Below, piece after piece: positions 35,975 through 44,519 of a stretch of DNA of 59,010 nucleotides (position 1 is its first letter; each line of letters begins with the position of its first letter). The DNA lies in contig CACYFZ010000014.1 of assembly GCA_902773835.1 (NCBI GenBank), positions 1-59,010 on the forward strand. Direction: 5' to 3'. Below the pieces are notes generated by a model. It saw only the letters and a program-made list of their open reading frames with translations. It had not been told where the DNA came from and did not search any database. Both the position numbers and the translations under genes were made by a program. The stretch comes from an uncultured Eubacteriales bacterium (lineage in GTDB: Bacteria; Bacillota; Clostridia; Peptostreptococcales; Anaerovoracaceae).

Positions 35975-36844
35975 ATGAACACTCTAAAAATGATTCAGGT
36001 ATTTCTGACATCCGTAGATACCGGCAGTTTTACCAAGGCCGGTGAGATATTGGGATACACACAATCCAATCTGACTCAAATGATGAAATCGTTCGAAGAA
36101 GAGCTGGGCATACCTATGCTCATCAAGACCAGCAAGGGAGTCGAGCCTACAAATGAGGCCAGACAGCTCATTCCCGTCATGCGGGCCATGGATGCTCAGG
36201 AGCAAAGGTTCTTTCAGGAGGCAGATGAGATTCGCGGTCTTAGAAGAGGGTCCATTAGAATAGGTTCATATGTGAGCACCTCTTCGACATGGCTGCCCAG
36301 GGTAATCGGTCACTATCAAGAAGTATATCCGGATGTGGAATTCAACATAGTGGAAAGCGGTCGTGAGGAGATGCTGCATGGCCTTCTTACAGGGGCCCTT
36401 GATATTACAATTACCAGTGCACCGGAAAACAACGAATTTGATTTCATACACATTCTGGACGATCCTATGGTCGTGGTATTCCCTCCCAATCACGAACTTT
36501 CCTCTTATGACTATGTTCCGGTAAAAAAATTGCAGGATTATCCTCTGATTATGACATACAGAGATTATGACACCGACGCCAATAAGATTCTCAGTGAGGC
36601 AGGAATAAGTTCCCCGGTAAAATACAGATCCAAAGATGACTTGGCAGTACTTTCGATGATTCAGCAGGGTCTCGGTATTTCCATCCTTCCTGAGCTGACA
36701 ATTGAAAGAGTTCCGGGCAATTATGATTACAGGATGCTTAATCCCGAGGCCTACAGATCTCTGGGAATCGGAATTCGCTCACTAAAAGAAGCGGGGCCTC
36801 TCGCCCGCTCCGTTATTGACTATATAAAGGAAACTATACGATAA
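35975..36844 (+). CDS. LysR family transcriptional regulator
   Basis: In 289 residues an N-terminal helix-turn-helix (MIQVFLTSVDTGSFTKAGEILGYTQSNLTQMMKSFE, in parts) joins a LysR effector domain with GSIRIGSYVSTSSTWLP near 91 and VVVFPPNHELSSYD near 167. The length is standard. The start has a good AGGGAGGTG. It reads away from the peptide gene, and LysR proteins often control the divergent gene. The effector is unknown. Confidence 0.92.
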   Translation: MNTLKMIQVFLTSVDTGSFTKAGEILGYTQSNLTQMMKSFEEELGIPMLIKTSKGVEPTNEARQLIPVMRAMDAQEQRFFQEADEIRGLRRGSIRIGSYVSTSSTWLPRVIGHYQEVYPDVEFNIVESGREEMLHGLLTGALDITITSAPENNEFDFIHILDDPMVVVFPPNHELSSYDYVPVKKLQDYPLIMTYRDYDTDANKILSEAGISSPVKYRSKDDLAVLSMIQQGLGISILPELTIERVPGNYDYRMLNPEAYRSLGIGIRSLKEAGPLARSVIDYIKETIR

Positions 36845-36890
36845 AGAGCCGGTTCTGAAATGAACCTGTCCAGATTGTAGATCAGCTGTA

Positions 36891-37178
36891 TTACAAGGCC
36901 ACTCCAATTGCCTCATCCAGCACTTTCTTCACACCCTCTCTAAGCTCTGAATCCGGAATCATGAAATACGCCTCAAAGGCTTTGTCATTTCCGAAGTAGA
37001 AGCAGGGAACCGCCTGATAATTATAGTTTCCTATGATTTCAGGATGCTCCTCTTCTTCTATCATATCTATTTCGATGGCTTCATATTCCTCATTATCAGC
37101 CTTTAATTCATCAATGTAGCTGAATGTCTTTTGGCAATACGGGCATTCCTTCAAATAAAACATTGTTAACTTTTTCAT
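36891..37178 (-). CDS. Glutaredoxin/thioredoxin-fold protein
   Basis: This 95-residue protein has the active site ECPYCQKT (CPYC at residues 12-15) after a first strand LTMFYL, and a cis-Pro segment QAVPCFYFG. The CPYC motif is that of glutaredoxins. It is cytoplasmic and probably reduces mixed disulfides. It is convergent with the LysR gene. A specific partner is not visible. Confidence 0.85.
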   Translation of the reverse strand: MKKLTMFYLKECPYCQKTFSYIDELKADNEEYEAIEIDMIEEEEHPEIIGNYNYQAVPCFYFGNDKAFEAYFMIPDSELREGVKKVLDEAIGVAL

Positions 37179-37233
37179 AGATCTTTCCTCCGTTCTTTAA
37201 TATTTGTACTGCTATTATACATCTGCAAAGTAA

Positions 37234-37259
37234 TCAAAAAGAGTGATCGAGTCACTCTT
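37234..37259 (-). terminator. Terminator after the ACT-domain gene
   Basis: A perfect 8-bp stem (AAGAGTGA / TCACTCTT, 37239-37259, 5-base loop) is followed by five T on the minus strand. It lies about 45 bases after the ACT-domain gene stop. Confidence 0.8.
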
Positions 37260-37302
37260 CTCCGGTTCCCGAAAGACCTATCTCATCCCCACAAACGAGA
37301 AT

Positions 37303-37668
37303 TTATACTACTGTATATCCTTCAGAAGCCAAAATACTCAATGCCTTCTCATAATTATCTTCTTTCACAAGGATATAATCTGTGTTATACGTTGATACAG
37401 CGAAGATACCGATTTTATGCTCGGCAAGTATTCCGGACAGCTTTGACAGAATGCCTATCAGCGAAAAATCGAGAATTCCTTGGATACGAAAGCCTCTCCA
37501 CCCGTCATCACGTTCAACAGTATTCTGTGGCGTTTCTTCCGTTTTACATACCAAGGATAATTCTTCATCCGTCTTCGCAATAAAATAGAAATCGGAATGT
37601 ATATCTATATTTGATATCTCAGATACCTTACAAACTGTAAGATTATGTTCAATTCTCTTCAATTTCAT
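37303..37668 (-). CDS. ACT-domain protein
   Basis: This 121-residue protein resembles the double-ACT proteins with FRIQGILDFSLIGILSKLSGILAEHKIGIFAVSTYNTDYILV in its second half (residues about 66-107). Such proteins bind amino acids and act as allosteric sensors. The start is ATG 37668 with GAGGGAG upstream, in place of a TTG further out. No biosynthetic gene is adjacent, so the ligand is unknown. Confidence 0.75.
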   Translation of the reverse strand: MKLKRIEHNLTVCKVSEISNIDIHSDFYFIAKTDEELSLVCKTEETPQNTVERDDGWRGFRIQGILDFSLIGILSKLSGILAEHKIGIFAVSTYNTDYILVKEDNYEKALSILASEGYTVV

Positions 37669-37730
37669 ATATAAATGTCTCCCTCGCAACTATTAACCGT
37701 TAGTCTTCGTTCTCCTTTGGAGCAATTCTC

Positions 37731-37955
37731 CTACTCACCGTCGTTTCTGTTTTTCTGATTTACATTTATTTCATCCGGATCTGTGTGCTTGTTGATTCCC
37801 GTCACACTACTCGGCAAATCTTTTAAATAGCCTACCGCAGGAATATCCACTCGCTCTCCACGCCAAGTTTTTATCGCCACCCTAACAGCCGCAATAATCC
37901 CTAACAGGATAAACAAGCCTTCAAAAATATATCCAAAAATTTCACCGTAGTCCAT
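37731..37955 (-). CDS. Small membrane protein
   Basis: This 74-residue protein has one N-terminal membrane segment (GYIFEGLFILLGIIAAVRVAI) and a polar tail ending NVNQKNRNDGE. It starts 3 bases after the stop of another small membrane protein gene on the same strand, so they form a pair. Unrecognised. Confidence 0.55.
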   Translation of the reverse strand: MDYGEIFGYIFEGLFILLGIIAAVRVAIKTWRGERVDIPAVGYLKDLPSSVTGINKHTDPDEINVNQKNRNDGE

Positions 37956-37958
37956 TTT

Positions 37959-38171
37959 TTAAAACCCGTACTTCACTCCAGAATATACAAATAAAGCTAT
38001 GCTAATCAGTAGGTAAACGCTTCCGACAATCAGCAGAACTTTTCCGCTCTCGTTGTTCTTTCTTATTCTTATTATACCCATCACTATCTGAACTAGCGGC
38101 AAAACCAATCTTAAAAATATTCCTATGGTCGCTAGAGCCAAAAATGCAAGAGTCAATAATGCTTCATCCAT
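37959..38171 (-). CDS. Small membrane protein with two membrane segments
   Basis: This 70-residue protein has two hydrophobic segments (LLTLAFLALATIGIFLRLVL and VLLIVGSVYLLISIALFVYS) separated by a basic loop (IRIRKNNESGK). It is first gene of a two-gene unit. Unrecognised; the arrangement is like many small envelope proteins. Confidence 0.55.
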   Translation of the reverse strand: MDEALLTLAFLALATIGIFLRLVLPLVQIVMGIIRIRKNNESGKVLLIVGSVYLLISIALFVYSGVKYGF

Positions 38172-38255
38172 TCTAGTATCTCCGTAAACTCCACTCCTAA
38201 GTGTAAAGCATAGACACGGACATAAAATAATCTTTTAGCCGGGCCTCAACGGAGT

Positions 38256-39305
38256 CTAATTCTCAACCTTGATATAGTAGGTCGATTTTCCTTGTCCGTT
38301 CTTACTGATTACACCCTCTTCGCAGAGCTTTTTCAGATTACGCTCAATAGTTGCCGATGAAAGAGACGGGCATCGTTCAAGAATATTGGTCTTTGTAAAC
38401 TTACCTATAGTATTATCTACCGTTTCTCTCACAATATCCAGAGATGTCTTCTTTCCGGAAATAAGCTCTGCCCTCTCCTCGAAATCTCTATACGCGCTTA
38501 CTATTGTGCCGAGAAGATATTCTATAAAGGGTACCGGATCATCCTTTCCTTCATGCCATCCGATCTGGGCATCGTAAAGAGAATCATAATAACCATCCTT
38601 GTTCTTTGCAATCTTTGCTTCCAAGGAAATATATTTTCCGATATAGTGTCCACTTCTATATAGCAGAAGCGTAGTAAGCAGCCTACTCATTCTACCGTTT
38701 CCGTCAATAAAAGGATGGATGCACAGAAAGTCATGTATGAAGGTTGGAATCAGAATCAAAGGATCAACAAAGCCCTCGCCTATAGCCCTATTATATTCCT
38801 CACACAATTCCTCAATAGCAGTTGGTGTCTCATATGGTGACGGAGGTGTGAAAAGTGTAAATGTCTTTCCCTCAGCATCAACAGCACTGATATAATTCTG
38901 TGCATTCTTAAACTGTCCACCAAAAGAACTACCTGTGTGAGACATCATTATTTTATGTAGCTGAAGGATATAGCTTGGAGTCAGTGGTATGAATTCAAAA
39001 CTTTCATGCACAACATTAAGCGCATCTCTATATCCCTGTATTTCCTCTTCGTCTCGATTGCGTGGTGTGGTCTTATCCTTCATTAGTTGGCGTAGCCTGG
39101 TATCAGTTGTCCTGATACCTTCGATTTCATTACTCGCCTCAGTACTTTGCACTTTAGCAATTTCCACGAGCTTTTCGAGCTCTTGAGGTCGATGTTTCAA
39201 ATAAAGTTGCTGTTTCCCTTTTTCTTCATGTATCGCAGTTAAAAGGTTAATTATGTTGGTATCCCAACTGCAGTCTTTCAATTTAGTATAGTCAAAGTGT
39301 CTCAT
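38256..39305 (-). CDS. Fic family protein (AMP-transferase type) with intrinsic inhibitory motif
   Basis: In 349 residues: an N-terminal helix with the inhibitory motif S/TxxxEG (S58-E62-G63, in EASNEIEG), a Fic/DOC N-terminal region, the core motif HPFIDGNGR (197-205) and a C-terminal winged helix (ILERCPSLSSATIERNLKKLCEEGVI). This is the class II Fic layout, in which the N-terminal glutamate blocks ATP. Such proteins AMPylate targets on release. No separate antitoxin gene is seen, in keeping with the built-in motif. Confidence 0.9.
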   Translation of the reverse strand: MRHFDYTKLKDCSWDTNIINLLTAIHEEKGKQQLYLKHRPQELEKLVEIAKVQSTEASNEIEGIRTTDTRLRQLMKDKTTPRNRDEEEIQGYRDALNVVHESFEFIPLTPSYILQLHKIMMSHTGSSFGGQFKNAQNYISAVDAEGKTFTLFTPPSPYETPTAIEELCEEYNRAIGEGFVDPLILIPTFIHDFLCIHPFIDGNGRMSRLLTTLLLYRSGHYIGKYISLEAKIAKNKDGYYDSLYDAQIGWHEGKDDPVPFIEYLLGTIVSAYRDFEERAELISGKKTSLDIVRETVDNTIGKFTKTNILERCPSLSSATIERNLKKLCEEGVISKNGQGKSTYYIKVEN

Positions 39306-39393
39306 GCTTTCTCCTCACTTCACCATTTTTCTCCTCAATGATACACTATTTGATGAGCAAATGAAATATTTGATGAGAAAAGGCCCATATTTC

Positions 39394-40233
39394 CTATACA
39401 GATTGTTCACTGTATATCTCATAATACTCGGTCGTTGCCTGTGATGCCTGATCCTGACCTCTGCCACAGCGTGGCGACAGAAGGCTGCAATGTTTACCGC
39501 AGCCGCTGCAAAACAGCGAGCCGAGATAATCATCAAGTGTTACGGTTTCTTCAGGTTCCGGTTCAGGATCGAGCTCAATCACATACCCGTCCTGATCACT
39601 TGAATTGTCTCCTTCTATGATCACTTCGTTGTTCTTTTTACTGCTGTTATGATCTATTTCAGTTTCGCTGTTATCTGCTGAAGGCAGAAAGCTTGCAGCA
39701 CTTTCCATACTGCTGAAACTGCTTTTTACTACTAATAGCGCGAAGAGAAATGCCATCACTCTCATCCCTGCGGTTTTTATTCTGACTGAAACAGCATCCC
39801 CTGTCGCCCGGTTTATAAAACGCTCAAACATTTTTGCATGCATGCATACGTGAGCGAATACACATATGAGCAGCAACACTGCACAGACGACATGGATCGG
39901 CATCCATATACTGCTGTCAAGCAGTCCGCCTATCCCCGGAAAGAGATTGGTTGACACCGCCAACGAACTTATCAGCATGATGGCAGTAGCGATTGGAAGA
40001 ATGATATCTATCGCAAAAGCGATTTTCCCCTTCGTATTTACTCTTCCTTCACGTATCGCATTGAGCATCGCTTTGTAAAATTTTCTGTTAACAGCTACAT
40101 GGACGATGAAGCCTGCAAGAAGTATTATCCCCAGCACCTCGTGCATCAGCCCTCCGGTCAGCGAGTAATCCATCAGCACCATGAGAAGTACAAGCAATAT
40201 TCCGTCCAGTATGAGTTTGTATTTGATGTTCAT
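39394..40233 (-). CDS. DUF4405-type membrane protein with Cys-rich tail
   Basis: This 279-residue protein starts with four to five membrane segments carrying histidines (GLMHEVLGIILLAGFIVHVAVNRKFYK and HVVCAVLLLICVFAHVCMHAKMF, in parts). This recalls the haem-b-binding DUF4405 and cytochrome b561-like folds. A long acidic linker (DPEPEPEETVTLDDYL) and a terminal CSGCGKHCSLLSPRCG cluster follow. An electron-transfer role is plausible. The Cys-rich tail is probably outside or inside as a metal or Fe-S site; this is open. Confidence 0.65.
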   Translation of the reverse strand: MNIKYKLILDGILLVLLMVLMDYSLTGGLMHEVLGIILLAGFIVHVAVNRKFYKAMLNAIREGRVNTKGKIAFAIDIILPIATAIMLISSLAVSTNLFPGIGGLLDSSIWMPIHVVCAVLLLICVFAHVCMHAKMFERFINRATGDAVSVRIKTAGMRVMAFLFALLVVKSSFSSMESAASFLPSADNSETEIDHNSSKKNNEVIIEGDNSSDQDGYVIELDPEPEPEETVTLDDYLGSLFCSGCGKHCSLLSPRCGRGQDQASQATTEYYEIYSEQSV

Positions 40234-40310
40234 AGACTATATCTGCCTTCTTTTCTTTTATGTTTTGCTTCATATGCCACAGAATAACCGCAGAAGCTTA
40301 AATGAAACTA

Positions 40311-40340
40311 AAGCAGCAGATAGAAACTGCTGCTTTTTTC
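40311..40340. terminator. Hairpin terminator between two minus-strand genes
   Basis: AAGCAGCAG (40311-40319) pairs with CTGCTGCTT (40327-40335) over a 7-base loop. The + side carries six T, the minus side CTTTAGTTT. It may end the transcript of the YbjQ gene (minus strand), though the better T tract faces the other way. Confidence 0.55.
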
Positions 40341-40455
40341 ATAATTCATTTGATTTAATTGAAAAGTTATAGATCTTTCTCTATGACTCATGGTCTTAAA
40401 CATTTCTGGGATTTTCGTTGAAATTTCATCTGCACTTCTTCGAAAACCTCGCTTA

Positions 40456-40776
40456 TTACTCCACAACTACCGCTGTCCCGCTTGCTGTGACCATTAGCAT
40501 GTTTCCGCCCTGGCCGAGCACTTCGTAGTCAACATCTACGCCAATTACCGCATTAGCGCCAGCATCAGCAGCTCTCTGCTCAAGTTCTGCAAGAGCTTCT
40601 CCTCTGGCCTTTAGCAGTTCTTCTTCGTATCCCGCGGATCTACCGCCGACGATGTTTCGAAGTCCGGCACCAAAGTCTTTGATGAAATTTACGCCGGTAA
40701 TAACCTCTCCAAATACAATTCCCTTATACTCTTTTACTGTTCTTCCTTCTACTCTTGGTGTTGTTGTGATAATCAT
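40456..40776 (-). CDS. ybjQ: YbjQ (UPF0145) family protein, copy 1
   Basis: This 106-residue protein with the YbjQ pattern starts [24 protein letters not shown] and ends with a region including AAALGANAVIG-like ([15 protein letters not shown]). It is identical residue by residue to the protein at 51369-51689, although the DNA differs at many third positions. The family forms pentamers of unknown function, sometimes annotated as heavy-metal-binding. It lies 82 bases after the lipoprotein gene. Confidence 0.9.
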   Translation of the reverse strand: MIITTTPRVEGRTVKEYKGIVFGEVITGVNFIKDFGAGLRNIVGGRSAGYEEELLKARGEALAELEQRAADAGANAVIGVDVDYEVLGQGGNMLMVTASGTAVVVE

Positions 40777-40858
40777 TTTAATTCCTCCTTCATCTTTTAA
40801 TCTATTCTACATTAGCTAGTTTACTCAACGTGTCCCCGGATACCCTGTAAAGTGATGC

Positions 40859-41341
40859 TTAACCATACCCATGGTCTTTATGCTTCCATGCTCCATCTTC
40901 GTCTCTTATGATTATCCACTTATAATCTGAGTATGTTTTGTTAGGCTCAAGCGAGCCGTCTCCGCCATTATCGCTGGTTTCAAATGTAGAAATTAGGACA
41001 ATCACATCCTTCGAATCACACTTCTGATATTCAGCTTCTGCTTTCGTCTCTTCATCGCCTGCATACTTGATTTCACTCATATAGCAACCTTCGAAGTTGT
41101 CAAAATATTCGAGAGCAGCGGCAACCGCTTCCCGATAATCTTCCTGATTATGAATATCTGACTCGATAGGATCTTCTCCCGCAGAGTCTGGGACAACAGG
41201 CAATTTATCTACCTCTTCGATAAGCTTTTCGTTTTCCGCAATAACATCTTCATCCGTAGAGCTGCTATAGAAATCACATCCGGAAATGCATACTGCCATC
41301 ACAATTAACACTGTAAACAGTACCACGGTTTGTCTTTTCAC
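40859..41341 (-). CDS. Lipoprotein, copy 1
   Basis: The start is GTG at 41341 behind GGAGG; the matching position in copy 2 is ATG. The protein has a lipoprotein signal (KRQTVVLFTVLIVMAVCIS, then GC as the lipobox end). The mature part is acidic, with EDYREAVAAALEYFDNFEGCYM and a C-terminal KTYSDYKWIIIRDEDGAWKH, like small outer lipoproteins with a DUF4829-type fold. The longer frame to 41386 would add residues from an unrelated gene start fused by recombination. Function unknown. Confidence 0.75.
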   Translation of the reverse strand: MKRQTVVLFTVLIVMAVCISGCDFYSSSTDEDVIAENEKLIEEVDKLPVVPDSAGEDPIESDIHNQEDYREAVAAALEYFDNFEGCYMSEIKYAGDEETKAEAEYQKCDSKDVIVLISTFETSDNGGDGSLEPNKTYSDYKWIIIRDEDGAWKHKDHGYG

Positions 41342-41363
41342 TTTAATATCCTCCATATTTAAA

Positions 41364-41415
41364 TCTTTTCTAATAATCTCTTCCATTGCGGTCCTCTATA
41401 TTGCCTCTTTAGTTG
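41364..41415 (-). pseudogene. Remnant of the start of a gene like that at 53425-54603
   Basis: The stretch reading CGCAATGGAAGAGATTATTA and further to AGAAAAGA on the minus strand is nearly the same as the ribosome binding site and first codons (MEEIIRK) of the gene starting at 54603. Weaker similarity runs on upstream for about 60 bases. The join to the lipoprotein leader at about 41362 is therefore a recombination junction. Confidence 0.6.
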
Positions 41416-41443
41416 CTTCCGCCCATAGCCACTCAATCTTTCT

Positions 41444-41780
41444 TTAATCCCTTTTAGATTCCTGCCCTCTCCAAGTAATTGAATACTTATAGTCTTCAAT
41501 CCTGCATCGGTTAAGAATAGTTGTCGGATCATCTTCTCCGTCACGCATTACACAGTATTGATGGTCATCCACAAAAATATATTTGTTTGGATGATTCCAG
41601 AAGTACATAGTCATACCATTCTCTTGGATGTAGTTAACCACTTCCATGAAATCTTCATCTGTGCCGTTTCAAAGCTTGTCTGAATCATCAGCACCTGACC
41701 AAAGAATCCTTCGCACGTCCATATAATCCCCATCAATTACATAGTAGATGGTATAGTTACCAAAATACAGCCTTCATTAT
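41444..41780 (-). pseudogene. Broken hypothetical gene with in-frame stop
   Basis: One minus-strand frame reads YFGNYTIYYVIDGDYMDVRR...SDKL, meets a TGA at 41669-41671 and continues in the same frame as NGTDEDFMEVVNYIQENG to a stop at 41444. The protein-like composition on both sides of the TGA indicates one gene that has been broken and lacks a start. It lies just after the S-4TM gene. Family unrecognised. Confidence 0.6.
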
Positions 41781-41784
41781 TCAT

Positions 41785-42636
41785 TCACTTGCTTATTGTC
41801 TGATATGTTTTCGATAATGACCTTGCTAGTTTTTTATGAAGTATATCCATTCCTACAACATTACAATGTCTTTTCTCATTAATCCACTTCTGTAAGTCTA
41901 ATACATTTTCTTCACTTAGTCCTACACTCATATTTCCTATTGCTCCCTCAATTTTATGTGAGATTACCTCATACTCGTATTCCGCTTTGAGGCGCTCAAT
42001 AGCTTTAATAATCATAGCCGAAGAAAAGATGACTCTAGTGACGCCATTTGTGTCTTTTATTATTGGCCAAAGCACTACAAGCACTACTGACGCTATTATT
42101 ATGAAAAGGGCAAGGAGAGCAACTCTCTTCTTTGACAGCTTTTCATCCCACCATGCGTTCTGTTTTTGGCATTCAAAGACGGCATTATCATTAGGTCCCA
42201 CTTCGGTAAGATCATACCAATTTCGCACTCCCGGAGGGGTGTCTAATCCAGTATTATTTGTCTGAATATCGCATTCTCTTGAATGATTCATACAGTATTC
42301 TTTAATATCATTCTCATATGTTTTGTTGGGGGTGTCATTAATATCAAAAACGCAAGCATCAAAATATTCTCTATAATTTGCAGCAGTCTTTACCAATGAG
42401 TTTTGTCCGATAGATGCAGTTAATGCAAGAACATCACACAATATAGGGGCCATTATCAGATACATCTCGGGCAGGGACGAAGGAATAAAAACAGTTGCTG
42501 CTGATGCAAAACACATTACCCACGCAATATTTCCTTGCTTTTCTGCAGAGTTATATTTTGCTCTTGCAACATACTGTATCTTAAGCATCAACTCTTCATT
42601 TTGCCGCTCTTGAATAGTTTCTTTTCTGATATTCAT
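41785..42636 (-). CDS. S-4TM family pore-forming CBASS effector
   Basis: This protein of about 283 residues has four membrane segments in two pairs: AWVMCFASAATVFIP and MYLIMAPILCDVLALTASI, then a soluble part with RNWYDLTEVG, then RVALLALFIIIASVVLVVLW and a fourth near VTRVIFSSAMIIKAI. This is the SMODS-associated 4TM effector layout, thought to form a pore on binding the cyclic nucleotide. I take ATG 42636 as start (GAGG upstream), giving a 41-base overlap with the E2 gene. It is the last gene of the operon. Confidence 0.82.
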   Translation of the reverse strand: MNIRKETIQERQNEELMLKIQYVARAKYNSAEKQGNIAWVMCFASAATVFIPSSLPEMYLIMAPILCDVLALTASIGQNSLVKTAANYREYFDACVFDINDTPNKTYENDIKEYCMNHSRECDIQTNNTGLDTPPGVRNWYDLTEVGPNDNAVFECQKQNAWWDEKLSKKRVALLALFIIIASVVLVVLWPIIKDTNGVTRVIFSSAMIIKAIERLKAEYEYEVISHKIEGAIGNMSVGLSEENVLDLQKWINEKRHCNVVGMDILHKKLARSLSKTYQTISK

Positions 42637-43288
42637 GCAATTGTTCCTCAAGTATGCCAACATCTTTTAATAACTGCTTCTTAAGACTGTCATTATTATA
42701 AAAAGGCCAAACTTGCTTCCTGTGACAATGCCTAAGCCTTTTACCACTTCCACATGGGCAGCTTGTATGTCCTCTGTACGGGTGATCTCTTACAAAGCGC
42801 GCCACATCATAAGTCTTTTCATAATCGTCCGTATTGAAAATATCTTGATATGATTGTAGTACCCCTTCAACATTATGGCTCCTCTCACCGCAAGGGAATT
42901 GGCCATATAAAACGTAGTATTCATATGATATGAAATATGGTTCAACGAACTCTTCTACCCATTCTTTTATGCTAAAGCCGTTTGCAAATCTATACCGAAC
43001 CGAAATATCTGTTTCCAGGCAGAACCTGCCATTTTGATATATATGCGGATACGACCTCTTAATTGATTTGTCGCAATCAATCACATATGGCAAATCTTCA
43101 TCACCAAGCGGAATAAACAACTCCACATTGTATTTCTTTCTTAATGTGAAATCATCAACTGAACAAAATACCAATATTGATCCTCTAAAGAGCAGTAGTT
43201 CATCTGTGTTCTCTACTATATAAAGATCTGGGTACGATTGCAGCACTTCTGTTATCTGTTTACCAATACACTGTTGTGGAATTATCAA
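42596..43288 (-). CDS. E2-like (Cap2 E2-only type) protein with C-terminal SEC-C zinc domain
   Basis: In 230 residues, residues about 35-150 look like a prokaryotic E2: strands (FRGSILVFCSV, VELFIPL) then YPHIYQNGRFCLETD with a candidate catalytic Cys at 90. The C-terminus holds CPCGSGKRLRHCH (177-189), a SEC-C zinc knuckle. In type II-short CBASS an E2 without E1 primes the CD-NTase. Its start overlaps the CD-NTase stop by 4 bases. The E2 call rests on pattern and context; the SEC-C motif is clear. Confidence 0.68.
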   Translation of the reverse strand: MIIPQQCIGKQITEVLQSYPDLYIVENTDELLLFRGSILVFCSVDDFTLRKKYNVELFIPLGDEDLPYVIDCDKSIKRSYPHIYQNGRFCLETDISVRYRFANGFSIKEWVEEFVEPYFISYEYYVLYGQFPCGERSHNVEGVLQSYQDIFNTDDYEKTYDVARFVRDHPYRGHTSCPCGSGKRLRHCHRKQVWPFYNNDSLKKQLLKDVGILEEQLHEYQKRNYSRAAK

Positions 43289-44508
43289 TTATTCCTCCAT
43301 GGTTTTGCATACTTATTTGATGGTATTACCTTTGGTGTTTCATTATAGTATTTTGTTCCCCAAGCGTTCTGCACCGTTTTCCTTCCAAATGCTGCCTCTA
43401 TATCCGCGCGGAAGGATTCATCCGAAAGATACAATGAATCTATCAGCTGCACCTTTGCAACGCTTACCCATTTAAAGAAAGCTTCTGGGATTTTGCTATT
43501 CTCATTCCACTTATTTGCAAGGTTGTCCTCCGGATTTGCAGGATTCTCTATTATCCATTTGCCTTTTTCTTTCTTTATCACAGTTTTGCCTGGATAGTTC
43601 TGTTTAAAGTACATTTCGCTATGCTTAGTTTGCTTGCTATAAACAGAAAACTCAGAAAGAACAAATTGCAGGAGTTCTATGGGTGATAATGCAGGGTCTG
43701 CCTTTTCTGAAATTCTCGCAACAATTGTATTAATAATTGCCGAAATTGGCTTCATTGAGTTCGCTTTTTCTCCGAATGCCCTGAAATAGTATACATCACG
43801 ATGATACTTCAGTATTTGAATTACTCTTTGTAAAGAAGATCTATTCAGTTCCTCTGGAACATCTTCTATCGAGCTAAATAATTCACGGTTGCTTTCGAAC
43901 ATCCTCTTCCTATATTCGTCACGCGTACAATACGCAAACGGGGCATTTATTTCATCAAACCACTTACGATAACCTTTAGGATTATTTGTTATCCAGTTAT
44001 AAACTTTCTGTTGACTATTACGCGGAATAGCAATCGAAGTCCCGATTAAATCAGGTCTATCACTTTCGGATTGCAGCTTCATCTTCTTATCATTTGTCTC
44101 ATCTGCTGCGGGAACAATATCAATAGAAAATCCAACCGACCCTATTTCAGCATACTCAATTGTAAAGCACTCATCCTCAACTACGAGTTTTCCGCCGTAC
44201 AGTTCACCTGCCTCAAGAATATCCTTAATCTGATCTCGCAATTCCTTTGGTGAAATATTGTCCTTGTCTGTATATACCTGACAGATAAAGTCTAGATCAT
44301 AGCTCTTATCATTATCCTTTGCATATGGGCGTGTAACCGTCCCTAATGCAAACGAGCCTTGTGGATAGAAGTCCGCATTTAACCCATGAGATTCTAGGTA
44401 TCCAGCTAAACTCTTATACTTTTTTACAGCATTGTTATACATTATTGGAGAAATATCTATTGCTTCAATTATTTTTATTAGGTCTGTTCTTCTCTCGATA
44501 TTATCCAT
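43285..44508 (-). CDS. CD-NTase (SMODS nucleotidyltransferase), CBASS cyclic-nucleotide synthase
   Basis: In 407 residues the nucleotidyltransferase core is visible: GS of YPQGSFALGT (51-52), then SYDLDF with D71 and D73, and the third acid in GFSIDIVPA (D130). A helical OAS-like part follows. The enzyme would make a cyclic di- or trinucleotide on phage infection. I prefer ATG 44508 (AAGGG upstream) to ATG 44523, which overlaps the rloB stop as ATGA. Product nucleotides cannot be told by eye. Confidence 0.88.
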   Translation of the reverse strand: MDNIERRTDLIKIIEAIDISPIMYNNAVKKYKSLAGYLESHGLNADFYPQGSFALGTVTRPYAKDNDKSYDLDFICQVYTDKDNISPKELRDQIKDILEAGELYGGKLVVEDECFTIEYAEIGSVGFSIDIVPAADETNDKKMKLQSESDRPDLIGTSIAIPRNSQQKVYNWITNNPKGYRKWFDEINAPFAYCTRDEYRKRMFESNRELFSSIEDVPEELNRSSLQRVIQILKYHRDVYYFRAFGEKANSMKPISAIINTIVARISEKADPALSPIELLQFVLSEFSVYSKQTKHSEMYFKQNYPGKTVIKKEKGKWIIENPANPEDNLANKWNENSKIPEAFFKWVSVAKVQLIDSLYLSDESFRADIEAAFGRKTVQNAWGTKYYNETPKVIPSNKYAKPWRNN

Positions 44509-44519
44509 AATGATTCCCT

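Larger units (their letters stand above)
40431..41361. repeat. Segmental duplication, copy 1 (YbjQ + lipoprotein)
   Basis: This roughly 930-base stretch matches 51344-52273 in the same orientation with scattered, mostly silent differences. It holds a ybjQ gene and a lipoprotein gene. The right boundary falls in the ribosome binding site of the lipoprotein gene (GGAGGATA). On the left, a short CGTTGAAATTTCA tract before the repeat is the remains of a terminator that is intact in copy 2. Confidence 0.85.

Noticed and set aside
41359..41544. 61-residue minus-strand frame (KERLSGYGRKQ...)
   Set aside because: It overlaps the chimeric junction and the broken gene in another frame; its only similarity is to the leader bases before the gene at 54603.
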